DNA from: a virus
IMG/VR virus record: IMGVR_UViG_3300005253_000079
Span: 1-61,332 of that record
Length of the DNA stretch: 61,332 bases
Reading direction: 5' to 3' (one strand)
Shown: piece after piece, positions 18,601 through 27,409 of the stretch
Layout of the letters: each line of letters starts with the position of its first letter
Numbering within the stretch: position 1 is the stretch's first letter
Position numbers and translations under genes: made by a program
The notes under the pieces: generated by a model
Told to the model about the DNA's origin: nothing
The model's database searches: none
What the model saw: only the letters and a program-made list of their open reading frames with translations

Positions 18601-20929
18601 GAGCCTCAGCAGCAGGACGACCCTCTAGTTCTGCGAATCTAGCCTGGGCCTCTGGGGATAGTTGCTCTGCCCCTCGACCCCCCCGACTTATGGCACGACC
18701 CGTAGCAAGAGTCTCAGGATCGAAGACATCTGTGATTGGAGTCTGGGATATCAGATCTAGATCGTCGGGATTGTATTGGGTTGTTGGCCTACGCCGGGGG
18801 CCTCGAGGCTCAGTCGGAGCACCAATAACCTCACCTGATACAGATATCGGCTTGGCCTCCGGCTTGACGCGAAAGGTGAAAATAACATCATCCAGTTCGC
18901 CGGTGTTAGCAACTCCCCTAATGTCAGGAGCCGTAAAGAGACCCCTAGTTCTTGTACCTTGGATTATCTCCTCAGTTCTGTCCGCATGACCGGCCCAATA
19001 AACAATATCATCGCCTGTGTCTACATCGACACGGCTGACAACGGGAACCTCAGCCAGAGTACGGGTTTCGGGACTGACTGCCAGACGTGGAGCGGGTGGA
19101 GCCTCTTCAGCTACCTCAGCAGCAGCCCTCGCAGGAGCACCGGGTGGAAGTTCCAGCTCTCCAGGACGACCAGGCTCGACTCGGCCAGGAACCTCAACAT
19201 CAACTCGTGGCGGAGCACGGCCAGGGATTTCCAGCTCCGCTGCTGTCACAGGAACACGAGGAGGGGCACCAGGGACGGTTATAGCCTCACTAATGTCAGG
19301 TCCCTTTATTAGAGGACCACTAACGTCAATCCCTTTGAAAAAATCGTCAAAAGCATCACCAAACTTAGTGGTTAAGATGCGACGGACACGAGGCGCAGAC
19401 GTAAGAGCACTACGAAAGGCAGGACTTGCTACACGAAACAACTCAGGAGCGCCCGATCCAGCAATGCCACCACCAACAAATATGAGAGCCTTCTCAATAT
19501 CTGAGAGGGGAGTCTCACCACGAACACGGGCACCGGCCATAGCCTGTTCGATATTAACAAAGCCTTCAATAAGAAAACGTTTTCCCATTCGTGCAATAAG
19601 TGGGCCTTTCGACACAATACCAAAAGCAGCCGATGTGGGCACCGCAAACTCAGCAATAAGCTCAGACGCACGCTCCGCAGCCGGTATTCTAAGTGCCTGA
19701 AGACCCGTCTCAATAACAGGCCTCGTAAACGGTGTAATAGCAACCTGCTCAACCTCAAACAGGGCCTCTACAACATCTTTGGCGTATTGCGGGATAATCT
19801 CAGGATTATTTATAACGTGTTGGATACCACCAAATAGCGACCACTCGTCATCAAGACCCTCTGGTACTGTCTGCCAAATGCCTTTGGCCCGCCACTCACT
19901 AGCAGGTACAGCATCAACAGAACCGTGAGTCCGAACAAGATCTTTTATTGTTTCAGTGCGACGATCTCGCTCAACTTGAAACTCCTCCTGCCGTGCTGCC
20001 AGACCAGGATCAAAGCCCTTAACACCTTCGCGTATAAAAGCTTCCGGAGCCGGTCTTAGTTCAGCTTCGCCCGGCACAGGTGGAGGAATCGTAGAAAGGA
20101 CAACTCTATTGACCTTTTCAATAGTCGCGGGATCGAGACCTTTACCACCTACCTCAAGAGCTGTTGCATCACCCGATAGAATATCTAGCCCCTCAAACCC
20201 AAATCTCTTATACTGCGATACAACGCTATTAAACGTATCAATATCAAGGCCCTCTTTCTGAAGACCGGCGCTTAGACGCACTAAGCCCTCACGCCCCTCC
20301 TCAGGGAGATTCATAATAGACTTGCCAAAGTCTCTAACGCGCTGACCGCCCTCGATCATGCGAGCACGTTCTATAGCATCCTCCGGATTAACGTCCGGAC
20401 GGGCCAATAATCCCTGAAGAATTGCATCATTAGGCTGGTCGGGCGAGAAATCCGACACCATATCCTTTAACTGCTCGCGTTGAACAATGTCTTGATCGGC
20501 CTCCTTTATACGATGCGCCCCCGCCTCTATAGCCTGACCTTCAGCCAATGTCTGCTCGGACTCTTCTTTAATCTTAGTTGCTTCACCTAAGAGAGCGAGT
20601 GGAGGAGTCAGAAGGGCACTTTCCTCAGACTGACGGCTCTGCATTTCAGCATCACGCTGCCGCCCTATCGCTGCGGTCCTTAGAGCGGTATCAATGACAA
20701 ACTGGGAGAACTCGCCACTCCTGCGCTGAGTCTTTACCTCACGGGCAAAGTCAATAGGGATAGTCGGAGAGACAGTAGGAACTGGACGTGTCGGAGGACG
20801 AGTTGGAGTAGGCGTAGGAGTTCTTGTAGGACGAGGAGTTGGTGTTGGAGTAGTAGGAATACCTAGACCGGCCTCTTCCAGAGCCCGGCGTGTCTCCTTC
20901 TCGTTGAGGCCGGGAATTAGAAGCGCCAC
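15629..20929 (-). CDS. Giant polyvalent virion / ejection-type protein (1,766 aa)
   Basis: Longest gene in the window, starting at GTG 20929. After a short N-terminal helix there is a Thr-Pro repeat linker (about 26-55), then helical segments, a Pro/Ala/Glu-rich stretch (about 555-650) and a basic helical hinge. Residues about 1050-1330 contain FSAWLRQGALGLM, RATADSYSLFLAKLRLDLYK, GTLGPLEQEARLWNQILYAA and GPTRIDLTAGFGPMIRLAGR. These match the 'large polyvalent-protein-associated' domain that I know from phage polyproteins and internal virion proteins. It is probably packed in the capsid and injected with DNA. No protease or lytic-transglycosylase motif was seen. An ADP-ribosyltransferase-like patch near residue 640-700 is only a guess. 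Confidence 0.75.
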   Translation of the reverse strand: MALLIPGLNEKETRRALEEAGLGIPTTPTPTPRPTRTPTPTPTRPPTRPVPTVSPTIPIDFAREVKTQRRSGEFSQFVIDTALRTAAIGRQRDAEMQSRQSEESALLTPPLALLGEATKIKEESEQTLAEGQAIEAGAHRIKEADQDIVQREQLKDMVSDFSPDQPNDAILQGLLARPDVNPEDAIERARMIEGGQRVRDFGKSIMNLPEEGREGLVRLSAGLQKEGLDIDTFNSVVSQYKRFGFEGLDILSGDATALEVGGKGLDPATIEKVNRVVLSTIPPPVPGEAELRPAPEAFIREGVKGFDPGLAARQEEFQVERDRRTETIKDLVRTHGSVDAVPASEWRAKGIWQTVPEGLDDEWSLFGGIQHVINNPEIIPQYAKDVVEALFEVEQVAITPFTRPVIETGLQALRIPAAERASELIAEFAVPTSAAFGIVSKGPLIARMGKRFLIEGFVNIEQAMAGARVRGETPLSDIEKALIFVGGGIAGSGAPELFRVASPAFRSALTSAPRVRRILTTKFGDAFDDFFKGIDVSGPLIKGPDISEAITVPGAPPRVPVTAAELEIPGRAPPRVDVEVPGRVEPGRPGELELPPGAPARAAAEVAEEAPPAPRLAVSPETRTLAEVPVVSRVDVDTGDDIVYWAGHADRTEEIIQGTRTRGLFTAPDIRGVANTGELDDVIFTFRVKPEAKPISVSGEVIGAPTEPRGPRRRPTTQYNPDDLDLISQTPITDVFDPETLATGRAISRGGRGAEQLSPEAQARFAELEGRPAAEALPSRPQGAAASEATETVEVPLQRAAPAREAVSTAEGRFQNAQARLAAAQAKRVPGIGTKAAKKNKQVVTRAKKAVDKAKKDLDQVTSERARAEPPEGAEELGRLQDEAASALPGGRLHRLQPNQTGSPVDRLKQVLRGAQRLGSEQRAIAQKRLEAAVAKASRQFEAVLTKEGRKPGELTSALYGGLKGKRKLPTIDPPRQFFTADEIVDLETQIANHYGPGQRLSAGNAIDALTKLLDGYDVASGERTLLRNVFGEDFSRSMIKALDSPLKQAGRELFQIVNIQRVFLSGFGPLDFSAWLRQGALGLMAPKEWTRSAVGSVRVWASSLGNREWTVAYARGIVDDALYESAKADGVAVEVAEKISKRGAGVELIEETILTDAEHSFVGRFLLEPEILGLKLPPVIRATADSYSLFLAKLRLDLYKMYRKDILSGTGIAKGLGAGTLEDVTAMGRGISRLTGRGTLGPLEQEARLWNQILYAARLQASRVQAPMQLLHSSPYVRRVAAKHFLGYAGTVMTTLALFDASGLAEVEWDPRSADWGKLKIGPTRIDLTAGFGPMIRLAGRIATNTTIDPLGEARDIGFIETMGRFIRSKMAPFPGLGADLYSGTNFLGERLEGSWESVRTETFNRIVPLAIQSLIEAIQEGGWPSTPLGLSETVGIGSQSYTPISVEVAEELDNDIFQGLINIEDYPELGGRGPRRIGELHPLDRDGFEDRHPEIIEEYEKRSEDALGAIGERVKGRILGELSRELTDQAVADLTTAAEAFRRGGPDAGRQFREAANTVALRTRGGRSAINSLRENFGLREAERPDEPGLKQDMFDYFEIFDKHPTADTDPNAAELLFDELDTFLAQVGPLRNDAIVENLGIDLKKIPEYKELKDDRQVIRESGYFDRKDQAWDIVTAKKPELAQFEDVNAYVASRELELAKRFGAKPAEVLVKRDPIVRGFDQIMVQELRRWQKAHPSINELVIKWGYRDRSVSDIILERKQR

Positions 20930-20933
20930 TTAG

Positions 20934-21101
20934 TTACTTTCTTGCCGGACGGCCAGTTGGCTTAAATCCGTGCTTGATTCCTCTCAATAAATTAAGCTGT
21001 CTTTGGCCCTTTATCTTGGACTCGTGAGTACCCTTTACCTGGCCTGTATCGGTGTTGACAACCTTCCACACGTCTCCCCTTTTTTGTAGCGCAAACGGCA
21101 T
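20934..21101 (-). CDS. Small basic protein (55 aa)
   Basis: ATG 21101, three bases after the stop of the 181-aa gene, to TAA 20934. It begins MPFALQKRGDVWKVVNTDTG and ends HGFKPTGRPARK. The pattern 'VVNTDTG..KGTH.SK...Q..LL.G..HG..PTG' is one I associate with small phage proteins of unknown role. It is very basic, which fits nucleic-acid binding. It fills the gap before the giant gene. Confidence 0.65.
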   Translation of the reverse strand: MPFALQKRGDVWKVVNTDTGQVKGTHESKIKGQRQLNLLRGIKHGFKPTGRPARK

Positions 21102-21103
21102 GG

Positions 21104-21649
21104 CTACAATCCGGGAATACGAGTAGATTCAAAGAAGAACTGCACGTCCTCAGGTCTCATACCCATAGACTGAAATAGTCCCAGAAGCGCCCGCTGCACT
21201 GTCGGACTTGTAGTACCAAAGAACGTAGGATCAATTTCACTCAGTAGCGGCGCTCTACCTGACATAAGCCTTGCCTGACCCATCTCATTGATAAACGGAT
21301 TACCACGAACGGCACCAGACAGAAGTCTAGCCGCATCTGCTGTCGGGCTTGAAGGGGCCATTCCTAGAGACTCGCCCTCTGAACCAAGTAGGCCACCAGA
21401 TGCAAGGCGTAGACGGGCTCTTTCCTCAACCGGACTTAGTATACCAGGAACACCCGCTAGTCCACCAGAGTTTATCAGGTCTAGAATACCAGGCTGAGCC
21501 TGCGTTCGACGAGCAAACTCCTCAAGAGGTGATCCTAGTCCAAGTGTCGTTACTGCCGGAGGACGAGGCTGGAAGACTGGAGTAGGAAACAACGAAGCCC
21601 GCTGGTTCTTGCTTGTCTTCTGACGCGGGAACAGTTCACCAACAGCCAC
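21104..21649 (-). CDS. Hypothetical head-operon protein (181 aa)
   Basis: Pro/Leu/Gly-rich, with repeated short motifs (LINSGGLAGVPGILSP, LRLASGGLLGSEGESLG) and low predicted order. Its start shares a base with the stop of the preceding gene. It belongs to a run of three proteins between portal and the giant protein with similar composition, possibly internal or minor capsid components. No family recognised. Confidence 0.55.
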   Translation of the reverse strand: MAVGELFPRQKTSKNQRASLFPTPVFQPRPPAVTTLGLGSPLEEFARRTQAQPGILDLINSGGLAGVPGILSPVEERARLRLASGGLLGSEGESLGMAPSSPTADAARLLSGAVRGNPFINEMGQARLMSGRAPLLSEIDPTFFGTTSPTVQRALLGLFQSMGMRPEDVQFFFESTRIPGL

Positions 21650-22221
21650 TATCGCGCAACCCCCAATCTACCTGGCTGCACCTTTCGCCGCCGTAGAAAC
21701 TGTCCGCCTAAGAGACGAGGCACTATTTCTCGCCTAGCGTTGCGGACATTGTTACGTGGCGAGGTAAGACCAAGCAGTGATGGTGTAGGCGTTCCAGTCG
21801 CAGTTGGTGTAGGAGTAGGAGCCTCCACCTGTCCGGCTGCAAAGCCAGCCAAGTCATCAAGCAGTCGATCAACTAGACCACCAAAGGGAGACGGAGCACC
21901 TGCACCACCAGTAGCGCCAAACGCACCTACTGGAGCTTGAACACCACCACCGGCTGCGTTAAACGCCTGAAGCGCAGGCACGATCGAGAACGGATCCTGT
22001 TGCACACCAAATAGCTGCCCGAGTAGTCCGAGGCCAACACTCTTTCGACCGCCTCGTGCCAACTCAGTAGCCTGAAAGATATCAAGTAGCCGATCGGCAT
22101 CTGCCGAACCACCTCCCACATTAAAGATTTGACTAAGTGGGTTAATTGGATCAAAGACATTGCCAAGCCCGGCAAAGCCACCACCACCACCAGTTTCACT
22201 TACGAGAAGATGCCTAGACAT
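21649..22221 (-). CDS. Gly-rich hypothetical head-operon protein (190 aa)
   Basis: ATG 22221 is preferred over an upstream start because GGAGGGA precedes it. A Gly run near the N-terminus is followed by hydrophobic and Ala/Gly-rich segments, a TPTPTATGTPTPS linker (about residue 145) and a basic C-terminus (FLRRRKVQPGRLG). The TP-linker echoes that of the giant protein. Function unknown; likely virion-associated. Confidence 0.55.
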   Translation of the reverse strand: MSRHLLVSETGGGGGFAGLGNVFDPINPLSQIFNVGGGSADADRLLDIFQATELARGGRKSVGLGLLGQLFGVQQDPFSIVPALQAFNAAGGGVQAPVGAFGATGGAGAPSPFGGLVDRLLDDLAGFAAGQVEAPTPTPTATGTPTPSLLGLTSPRNNVRNARREIVPRLLGGQFLRRRKVQPGRLGVAR

Positions 22222-22792
22222 TTCTGATTCCCTCCAACATAGCGGCAATCTCCGGACTTAATGGTCCCTCCTGAGCAATAGCTCCTGGCCGAAGCTGCTT
22301 ATGCTGAATGCGCACCGGATCGAACGGTAGGTCAAACTCCTCAGAGAATGAGCTGAGCAACCCTCCTGGTCCGAGTCCTGAGAAGAACTCCTGACTAGGA
22401 TCAACAAGGAAGGGCAGAAGGCCCTGAGCTGTCTCTAGGGCTCCCTTTCTGCGACTTGCAATGTCTTTAGTAGCGTCAAGGTATCCAGTTAATGCAACCC
22501 TTGCTGTATCCAACGATAGCTGCCTAAGTCCGAGAGCTTCCATAGCCTTGTTATGGCGTATAGACTCTGCACTATCACCGCCTAGTGAGGGGGATTTAAT
22601 AGATGTCGCCAGTGTAAACTGACCAAACACGTCCTTCTCATAGATCCCAATCCGATCAGTGCCAGGAATTACAGCCTGCCACACATCAGGAAATAGTTCT
22701 ATAGCTTCAGGAGGAACTCCAGGAGGTCTCTCTCCATTACCATCCTCCTCAAGCAGAGGAATAACAGGTCTTTGTCCAGATATGCCAGCCAA
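22214..22792 (-). CDS. Hypothetical head-operon protein (192 aa)
   Basis: Begins MAGISGQRPVIPLLEEDGNG. The middle has a predicted beta-strand pair (VWQAVIPGTDRIGIYEKDVF) and the second half is helical. Its last codons overlap the following start by eight bases. It is not recognised. Placement directly after portal and the 101-aa gene suggests a head-completion or internal protein. Confidence 0.5.
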   Translation of the reverse strand: MAGISGQRPVIPLLEEDGNGERPPGVPPEAIELFPDVWQAVIPGTDRIGIYEKDVFGQFTLATSIKSPSLGGDSAESIRHNKAMEALGLRQLSLDTARVALTGYLDATKDIASRRKGALETAQGLLPFLVDPSQEFFSGLGPGGLLSSFSEEFDLPFDPVRIQHKQLRPGAIAQEGPLSPEIAAMLEGIRNV

Positions 22793-22793
22793 C

Positions 22794-23099
22794 TTATAAC
22801 TCCTGCTCTGGTCTAATCCCTAGTATATCATTTATCGTATCCAGAGACAAGTCTAGCATCTCAAGTATCTTGATCCGCTCCTCAGGTGTCTCCATAGTTC
22901 CTAGTATAGCGATAACCTGTTGCGGAGTCATTCGTTTGATAAGGTCCTTAGTGATCGGCTCTGAAAGAGGAGCATACCCTGAGCTTAGTAAGCCTTCAAA
23001 GATAATCCGGTCCAAAAGCGAGTCTACACGATCGAGTACGTTATCTACTCTTTCGTTCACCCACTCACCACTCAAGAGGCTAGGTGCTTCGTGTGACAT
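22794..23099 (-). CDS. Small helical protein after portal (101 aa)
   Basis: Almost entirely helical and charged (ERVDNVLDRVDSLLDRI, PEERIKILEMLDLSLDTIND). Its start shares a base with the portal stop. It may be a portal-associated or assembly factor. The family is not recognised. Confidence 0.55.
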   Translation of the reverse strand: MSHEAPSLLSGEWVNERVDNVLDRVDSLLDRIIFEGLLSSGYAPLSEPITKDLIKRMTPQQVIAILGTMETPEERIKILEMLDLSLDTINDILGIRPEQEL

Positions 23100-25129
23100 T
23101 ATACCGTTATCGGCTGATCCCCGCCACCTTCCATCACAGGCGGGCCTTGATCAGTTACTGATGGAGCAACAGGCATATTTACTCCGGGTAATCTTATAAT
23201 ATCCTCAATACCTCCACCTTGACCGCCTCCCTCAGCTAGACCTGATCCCGGAGTCGGTCCCATAGCAAGTTGGAGCTTCTGCTGCGCTCGCTGTATAACC
23301 ATCTTCACAATCTCAGGCATGACGCCTTCCATTGTAGCCTTTAGCATCTTACCCTCAAAGACACGAGCAATCTCATCCTCAGGGTTCTCAACATCTGACT
23401 GCTCCATCATGGTTAGATAGCCCAGAGAACCTTCAGCCTCCCGTTGTGACGTAGCCTGCCACTTAGCATACTTAGTTACAGCAGTCTCAGCACCTAACGT
23501 AACTAGAAGATCGAAGTTCAGATCAGCCATTTCGGGTGTAATAACAGCAGGTTCCGATACCCTAAGCTTCTTGCCTGATCGAGCAGAGTTTGGTAGTGTA
23601 GGAATATACACAGGCAAACCGTGCTTTCGTACCGAGTATATAATGCCCTTCATCAGTTCGGCTAGCGCATCTGCTCTGGCGTTCTGATAGGGCACTGCCT
23701 GAATGTCAGCCTGTGCAATCTGGAGCGCCAGCCTGTGACCAGATGTATCCGACGTGGCATCACCCTGTAGCGCCTCCTGGAAGGTATAGATCCCCTGTTC
23801 CTGAAGTATGCGACTAGATACCCTCTCTACAGAGGTCTTTGGAGTCTCGACTTTCTTGATATCTCCCTGAACGACAGCAATTTCTCTACCCTGCTGTACG
23901 TCAGGAGCCTTGGACTCGTCTGTTGCCGGAAGTCGTGCCTCTGGCGACACCTTAACATAGGACGGCGCAAGGGCCTCTTCAACAGCAGCCGAGAGCAGAG
24001 CTGTAGCGAGCACGTTATCCGGCTGTGCCAGGTTTAGTAATCCGAGAATAGGCGGCTGAAACTCATCAGCAGGATCGGCCTCAGTCGTAATGTCTCCATA
24101 GACGAGAGCATAGCCGGTTGTATATGGACCAAAGGGATTAGGAAATACCAGGTGTACGCCCCGATCGCTACTCTTCATATCCGGAGTAACGTCCTTAATA
24201 TCAGGGTGCTCAATCAGAAGGACAATCTCATTACGAGTGCGTATCTCTGCATAGCCAACTTCCATCGACAAGTCTCTGACAATGCTGACGTAGTCCGGAG
24301 CCGTCCTGCCACTAACCACATCTGATCCTTCCCCACCTAAAATCAGCCTATTGTTCTTAACCTCGATTGGGTATCCCGCACTGTTTAGTGCCTCTAGGAG
24401 AGGATGAAGTGACTTCTTACCTGCCTCAACTATAGTAGCAATCCCATCACCGTCCCGAAAGAAAGAACACGTTAGGGGATCGACAGCCGATAGCCTGTAA
24501 GGAGGCAACTCCGCACGTAGAGCACGATCAGTTGCCTTTCCAAACGCCAACGCCTCAGGGTTATCCTTATCTTGAGCAGCCTCAAGCTCTTCCCGAAACA
24601 TTCGCCGTGCCTTATTACGTTCGACAGCATCATCATCATCTTCTGGTTCATCATCTTTTTCAATGTCGTCCAGATCGAAGTGCGCTAGAGACGCCCCATG
24701 ATCGGGCAGGAAGTCGATCTTAGCGATACCGAGACCGTCGCCCTGTTGATACTCAACAACCTGCCACTCGAATGCAGGATTAGAGCGAGTCATCCACTTG
24801 TAGAGAGCCTTCAGTCCGTCCTCAAGTTTCTGTCCCATCGACTGCTCGGACGTATTACCACTAGACAGAACTATCTCAAAGCGAGGTTTGTTAGCTATTA
24901 GTCGCTTGACTCGCTTGTGGCAATCCTGATTAGGCAGCTCGGTCTGCTGCACAATGAGAGCCGTGTCAGAGACTAGAGAGTTGAGAGGAAGCTTCTTCAG
25001 TTCCTGCGTCATACGCCTATAGCGTATATCACGACGACGCCGCCACTTAGTTGTGCGGTTCTCGAATTGATTGACGAGCGTATCACGCAGACGCCATAGT
25101 TCGTCAGCAGACGCAGTATCTAAAGGCAT
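23099..25129 (-). CDS. Portal protein
   Basis: 676 residues. The N-terminal helices (WRLRDTLVNQFENRT, RRDIRYRRMTQELKK), central region with GDGLGIAKIDFLP, an acidic loop (DLDDIEKDDEPEDDDD) and C-terminal helical tail (VFEGKMLKATMEGVMPEIVK) are typical of large podovirus-type portal proteins. It lies two genes downstream of TerL. Twelve copies would form the DNA gate at one capsid vertex. The assignment rests on size, order and general sequence character. Confidence 0.8.
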   Translation of the reverse strand: MPLDTASADELWRLRDTLVNQFENRTTKWRRRRDIRYRRMTQELKKLPLNSLVSDTALIVQQTELPNQDCHKRVKRLIANKPRFEIVLSSGNTSEQSMGQKLEDGLKALYKWMTRSNPAFEWQVVEYQQGDGLGIAKIDFLPDHGASLAHFDLDDIEKDDEPEDDDDAVERNKARRMFREELEAAQDKDNPEALAFGKATDRALRAELPPYRLSAVDPLTCSFFRDGDGIATIVEAGKKSLHPLLEALNSAGYPIEVKNNRLILGGEGSDVVSGRTAPDYVSIVRDLSMEVGYAEIRTRNEIVLLIEHPDIKDVTPDMKSSDRGVHLVFPNPFGPYTTGYALVYGDITTEADPADEFQPPILGLLNLAQPDNVLATALLSAAVEEALAPSYVKVSPEARLPATDESKAPDVQQGREIAVVQGDIKKVETPKTSVERVSSRILQEQGIYTFQEALQGDATSDTSGHRLALQIAQADIQAVPYQNARADALAELMKGIIYSVRKHGLPVYIPTLPNSARSGKKLRVSEPAVITPEMADLNFDLLVTLGAETAVTKYAKWQATSQREAEGSLGYLTMMEQSDVENPEDEIARVFEGKMLKATMEGVMPEIVKMVIQRAQQKLQLAMGPTPGSGLAEGGGQGGGIEDIIRLPGVNMPVAPSVTDQGPPVMEGGGDQPITV

Positions 25130-25392
25130 TAGACCTCATTCTTATGATAGTCACACAAAGGGGTCGGTTCTCCGTTGGTAAGAAAAGCAAGCGAAAGGTA
25201 CGCTTTACGCAGGCAGTTCTCAAAAACACAAGGATCTGTTCGCTTCCGTTTCTCAAAAGCAAACGCTAGAAAGCCCGCCACAAAATGCCAGCGCCCCCAA
25301 CACCAACCAACCGAAAATGGATTTATCCTAGTAGATACGCCCATAATTCCATACGTAGGACTGATCCTAAACCTTACATATACAGTTTTCAT
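25129..25392 (-). CDS. Small aromatic/Cys protein between TerL and portal
   Basis: 87 residues with an unusual aromatic segment (VGWCWGRWHFVAGFLAFAFE), then a Cys/His tail (CVFENCLRKAY ... LCDYHK) that could bind a metal. The ATG has GGGAGGTAGAA and overlaps the TerL end. Either a membrane-associated peptide or a zinc-binding assembly factor; not recognised. Confidence 0.55.
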   Translation of the reverse strand: MKTVYVRFRISPTYGIMGVSTRINPFSVGWCWGRWHFVAGFLAFAFEKRKRTDPCVFENCLRKAYLSLAFLTNGEPTPLCDYHKNEV

Positions 25393-25394
25393 TT

Positions 25395-26906
25395 CTACCT
25401 CCCATGACTAGCTATCAGACCCTCTAGTGTCAAGAGCGTCTCCTCTGGAGTATACACCTTTGGCCGTCCTACGGAAAGCCCCTTTGGTCCTATGTAGTAT
25501 TTTGGGGCGTCCCCAACCTGACCACTACCCTGGAATATGTGACGAACCAGGTATCGTGCTGCATCAGGAGCGTGATCCTCTAGTTTAGTATCAATGTCCT
25601 CGATGTTATGCTTATCAGATATCATAAGAGGCAGAGTACGAGCAAGGTTAGGACACGACTTCATAATATACATTCGAGGCGGCGTGAGAACCCCACCATC
25701 AGGAGCTTCCTTCCAGTCGAGGAGTTCTCTAATTAGCTTCCATCCAGGAATACGCTCATTGTTACCACGATAGACAGTTGTCGTCTTCCCAAATGTGTCA
25801 TCCCAATCCTCTGCCATGCTTTTGATTCGCTCACCCTTTACATTCACCTTGCTGAACAGAGACGGATCTAAGACTACTCCCTTTAGTTTCTCAGATGAAT
25901 CTGTAGTTACCTGCCAAGCCTTGAAAATCTGCTCCTGGGCAGTAACCCCTTCTCCATACTGTTCTCGATAGAACCATACGCTCTGGGTTCCTGGCGGTCT
26001 AGCTGCCCATAGAGTCGCATGAGGAGCGTTAAACCCATAGTCGTGACCAATCCAACGATCCCAGTCAGGAGGGATATCGAAAGGCTCAACGATGTGAATT
26101 TCTGAGCGCCACCTCTGGAAGAACTGCCCTGTAAATATATTCCAGTTGCCGTATAGTTTAGCCTGTTGCTCTTCGTATGGAAGACCTCGTAGCGTGTCCC
26201 TATAAGTCGGGTCGCTCTTCATCAGCGTGTAATTATCTTCAACGCTTGCAGGTATAAAGACTCTAGTATATGATCCACTCTGACGAGGCGTCCTCCAGAC
26301 TGTCATAGGCGGATACTGATCAACAAAATACTCCTTGACCCAAGAGTGACCGATTCCCAGAGGTGTAGCAGCCGATCGTATTCGGCGTCCGGGCCACCAA
26401 GGTTTAGTTGATCGGCACCGCGATCGTAAGTATGTGTAGGTATATTCCGAAAAGTGAGTCAGCTCATCAAATCCCATTGCATCAAATTCTGATGTGTCGT
26501 AGGTTCTAGCTTCCTCGTCGCGCTCACAGAACCGTAAGAAGAACATTGATCCGTTGTCAAAATGCATGACGTGAGAGCCAGAGGAGTACGTTGCTATAGA
26601 CGAGGGTATTTCCTGCTGAAGAGCGATGATGTGAGTATCTTCTAGTTGGCGATAAGACTGACGGAAGAGCACAACCTGAGCACCAGGATATGTCATACAG
26701 TAGGTAACAAACCATGCACGGAGAGCGTAAGACTTACCGCCTCCCGCAGCTCCCCCATAGAGGACTTCTTCAGCATCCGCTTGCATAAACGCTGTCTGCT
26801 TACCCTCATGGATCGGATAGAGCAGACCCCGCTCCTCAGACGGACCGGACTTACGAACCAGTTGCTGCTGCCGACTAAGTCTAGGACGTTGTGGCTTCGT
26901 CGGCAT
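25395..26906 (-). CDS. terL: Terminase large subunit
   Basis: 503 residues. Walker A GGAAGGGKS (residues 51-59), Walker B region FDAMGFDELTHF, and a C-terminal RNase H-like nuclease with acidic landmarks GHDYGFNAPHATLW, VLDPSLF and EDHAPDAARYLV. It motors DNA through the portal and cuts headful or site-specific ends. It follows TerS with a 26-base overlap. The family length is normal and both domains are complete. Confidence 0.95.
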   Translation of the reverse strand: MPTKPQRPRLSRQQQLVRKSGPSEERGLLYPIHEGKQTAFMQADAEEVLYGGAAGGGKSYALRAWFVTYCMTYPGAQVVLFRQSYRQLEDTHIIALQQEIPSSIATYSSGSHVMHFDNGSMFFLRFCERDEEARTYDTSEFDAMGFDELTHFSEYTYTYLRSRCRSTKPWWPGRRIRSAATPLGIGHSWVKEYFVDQYPPMTVWRTPRQSGSYTRVFIPASVEDNYTLMKSDPTYRDTLRGLPYEEQQAKLYGNWNIFTGQFFQRWRSEIHIVEPFDIPPDWDRWIGHDYGFNAPHATLWAARPPGTQSVWFYREQYGEGVTAQEQIFKAWQVTTDSSEKLKGVVLDPSLFSKVNVKGERIKSMAEDWDDTFGKTTTVYRGNNERIPGWKLIRELLDWKEAPDGGVLTPPRMYIMKSCPNLARTLPLMISDKHNIEDIDTKLEDHAPDAARYLVRHIFQGSGQVGDAPKYYIGPKGLSVGRPKVYTPEETLLTLEGLIASHGR

Positions 26907-27279
26907 CTTCCTCTATCACCTTAGCCTTAACATCAATAATATCAGAGTCATCCTTAGGAATAGTAGCCCAGGGAGTTATACCTACCGGACCTCCGCCTTC
27001 ACCAGTGAACTCAAACCTCTGAGGAGGCTTACCCATTCCCCTATCAATAAGGTATTCAAGAGCCTGACGATCCGGAGGAGTTGTGTATACTGTAGGCTCC
27101 CCCCTCTTGCTAGGCTTCATTATAGTAACACCCCTAGCTAGTTCCTCTAGTTTCTTGAGGTAGCGAGGGAGGTTCTTAGTAACGTATAGCTCGGCTTTGC
27201 GAATAGCCTCATGTTGCGATACCTTGACTAGCTTCCCGCCTTCACGGACAGGGACTAGTTCTGTGCTTTCGTCAGTCAA
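26881..27279 (-). CDS. terS: Probable terminase small subunit
   Basis: 132 residues starting at TTG 27279 with AGGAGC upstream. The segment DRQALEYLIDRGMGKPPQRFE, ending in PxQ, resembles phage terminase small-subunit-like DNA-binding proteins. The N-terminal helices (EAIRKAELYVTKNLPRYLKK) could oligomerise. It overlaps TerL. The role would be recognition of the packaging site. Assignment is from position and pattern. Confidence 0.65.
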   Translation of the reverse strand: MTDESTELVPVREGGKLVKVSQHEAIRKAELYVTKNLPRYLKKLEELARGVTIMKPSKRGEPTVYTTPPDRQALEYLIDRGMGKPPQRFEFTGEGGGPVGITPWATIPKDDSDIIDVKAKVIEEDADEATTS

Positions 27280-27302
27280 TAACAGTTGCTCCTAAATGAG
27301 CG

Positions 27303-27341
27303 CTGTGGGAGCAGACGGGAGGCAAGCGTCCACCCCCACAG
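27303..27341 (-). promoter_or_regulatory. 5' leader hairpin of the TerS-TerL transcript
   Basis: CTGTGGG (27303-27309) pairs with CCCACAG (27335-27341). The stem lies in the leader between the promoter at 27381-27409 and the TTG start at 27279. It may stabilise the mRNA or delay translation. Confidence 0.4.
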
Positions 27342-27380
27342 ACCATCTAGCATTGCACCAGACGGCACTTCGCCAGTCCT

Positions 27381-27409
27381 ATTATACACTAAGATGTTAC
27401 TGGTGTAAA
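27381..27409 (-). promoter_or_regulatory. Sigma70 promoter for terminase and downstream virion genes
   Basis: Minus strand TTTACA (27409-27404), 17-base spacer, TATAAT (27386-27381). The -10 is perfect and the -35 is 5/6. It overlaps the 3' end of the 150-aa gene and shares TAGTGTATAATA with the scaffold promoter. It probably starts the late transcript. Confidence 0.8.
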
